From Gammaproteobacteria bacterium (lineage in GTDB: Bacteria > Pseudomonadota > Gammaproteobacteria > Steroidobacterales > Rariloculaceae): a DNA stretch of 13,282 nt. The position numbers were made by a program, and so were the translations under genes. Numbering within the stretch: position 1 is the first letter of the stretch; each line of letters opens with the position of its first letter. The stretch lies in assembly GCA_016927175.1 (NCBI GenBank), contig JAFGNC010000133.1, positions 1 through 13,282 of the forward strand. The letters run 5' to 3'. Shown in pieces: positions 13,277 through 13,282 of this stretch. The notes under the pieces are model-generated. The model ran no database searches, was not told the origin of the DNA, and was given only the letters and a program-made list of their open reading frames with translations.

Positions 13277-13282
13277 CGGAGG
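13277..13282 (+). promoter_or_regulatory. Possible ribosome-binding site for a gene beyond the right edge
   Basis: The window ends in CGGAGG, 54 bp after the cytochrome c4 stop, with no terminator between. A co-transcribed plus-strand gene may start just outside. In related genomes dsbA often follows cytochrome c4, but nothing here shows which gene it is. Confidence 0.3.

Noticed and set aside
1..13282. Mobile elements, prophage, tRNA or rRNA genes
   Set aside because: No transposase, integrase, flanking direct repeats, tRNA-like cloverleaf or rRNA segment was found on either strand by reading. Gene order and composition look uniformly chromosomal.

Overview
The window is GC-rich (my estimate is close to 70 %) and densely coded. 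It looks like a gammaproteobacterial chromosome: polA, engB on the opposite strand and a di-haem cytochrome c4 gene occur in that order, an arrangement known from Pseudomonas and Xanthomonas. The arginine genes are not the enteric set. They include an N-acyl-ornithine carbamoyltransferase (argF') and a Xanthomonas-like ArgG, so I favour a member of, or relative of, the Xanthomonadales/Steroidobacterales. That placement is inference.

Layout. At 1-69 (minus strand) lies the first 23 codons of a divergent carboxylesterase-like gene. A regulatory gap with a perfect 9-bp dyad follows. From 171 to 11317 ten plus-strand genes run head to tail with overlaps of 4-14 bp or gaps of at most 19 bp: argR, argG, an uncharacterised P-loop NTPase, argC, argD, argF', argB, argH, lptM and polA. 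They look like one transcription unit. The 467 bp between polA and engB hold a promoter resembling the sigma-E/AlgU class, four tandem perfect hairpins ending in an intrinsic terminator (a predicted small RNA of about 115 nt), a dispersed-repeat-like stretch, and seven copies of a 16-17-bp tandem repeat. engB lies on the minus strand at 11785-12393. A divergent promoter region then leads to cytochrome c4 at 12528-13223.

How the genes work together. argC, argD, argB and argF' fit a route in which the acyl group stays on through carbamoylation. N-acylglutamate is phosphorylated (ArgB), reduced (ArgC), transaminated (ArgD) and carbamoylated (ArgF') to N-acylcitrulline. After deacylation, ArgG and ArgH finish arginine. 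ArgF' has Ala90 where acetyl-specific enzymes have Glu92 and the Bacteroides succinyl-specific enzyme has Pro90, so the acyl group may be succinyl. No recognisable N-acylglutamate synthase or N-acylcitrulline deacylase is present. The P-loop protein inside the operon is a candidate for the missing acylation step.

Main points for a second look: (1) the predicted sRNA at the polA-engB locus, which is the Spot 42 / ErsA position in other gammaproteobacteria; (2) the P-loop gene inside the arginine operon; (3) a PolA whose 3'-5' proofreading site has lost three of four catalytic carboxylates while its 5' nuclease and polymerase motifs are intact; (4) the succinyl-type signature of ArgF'.
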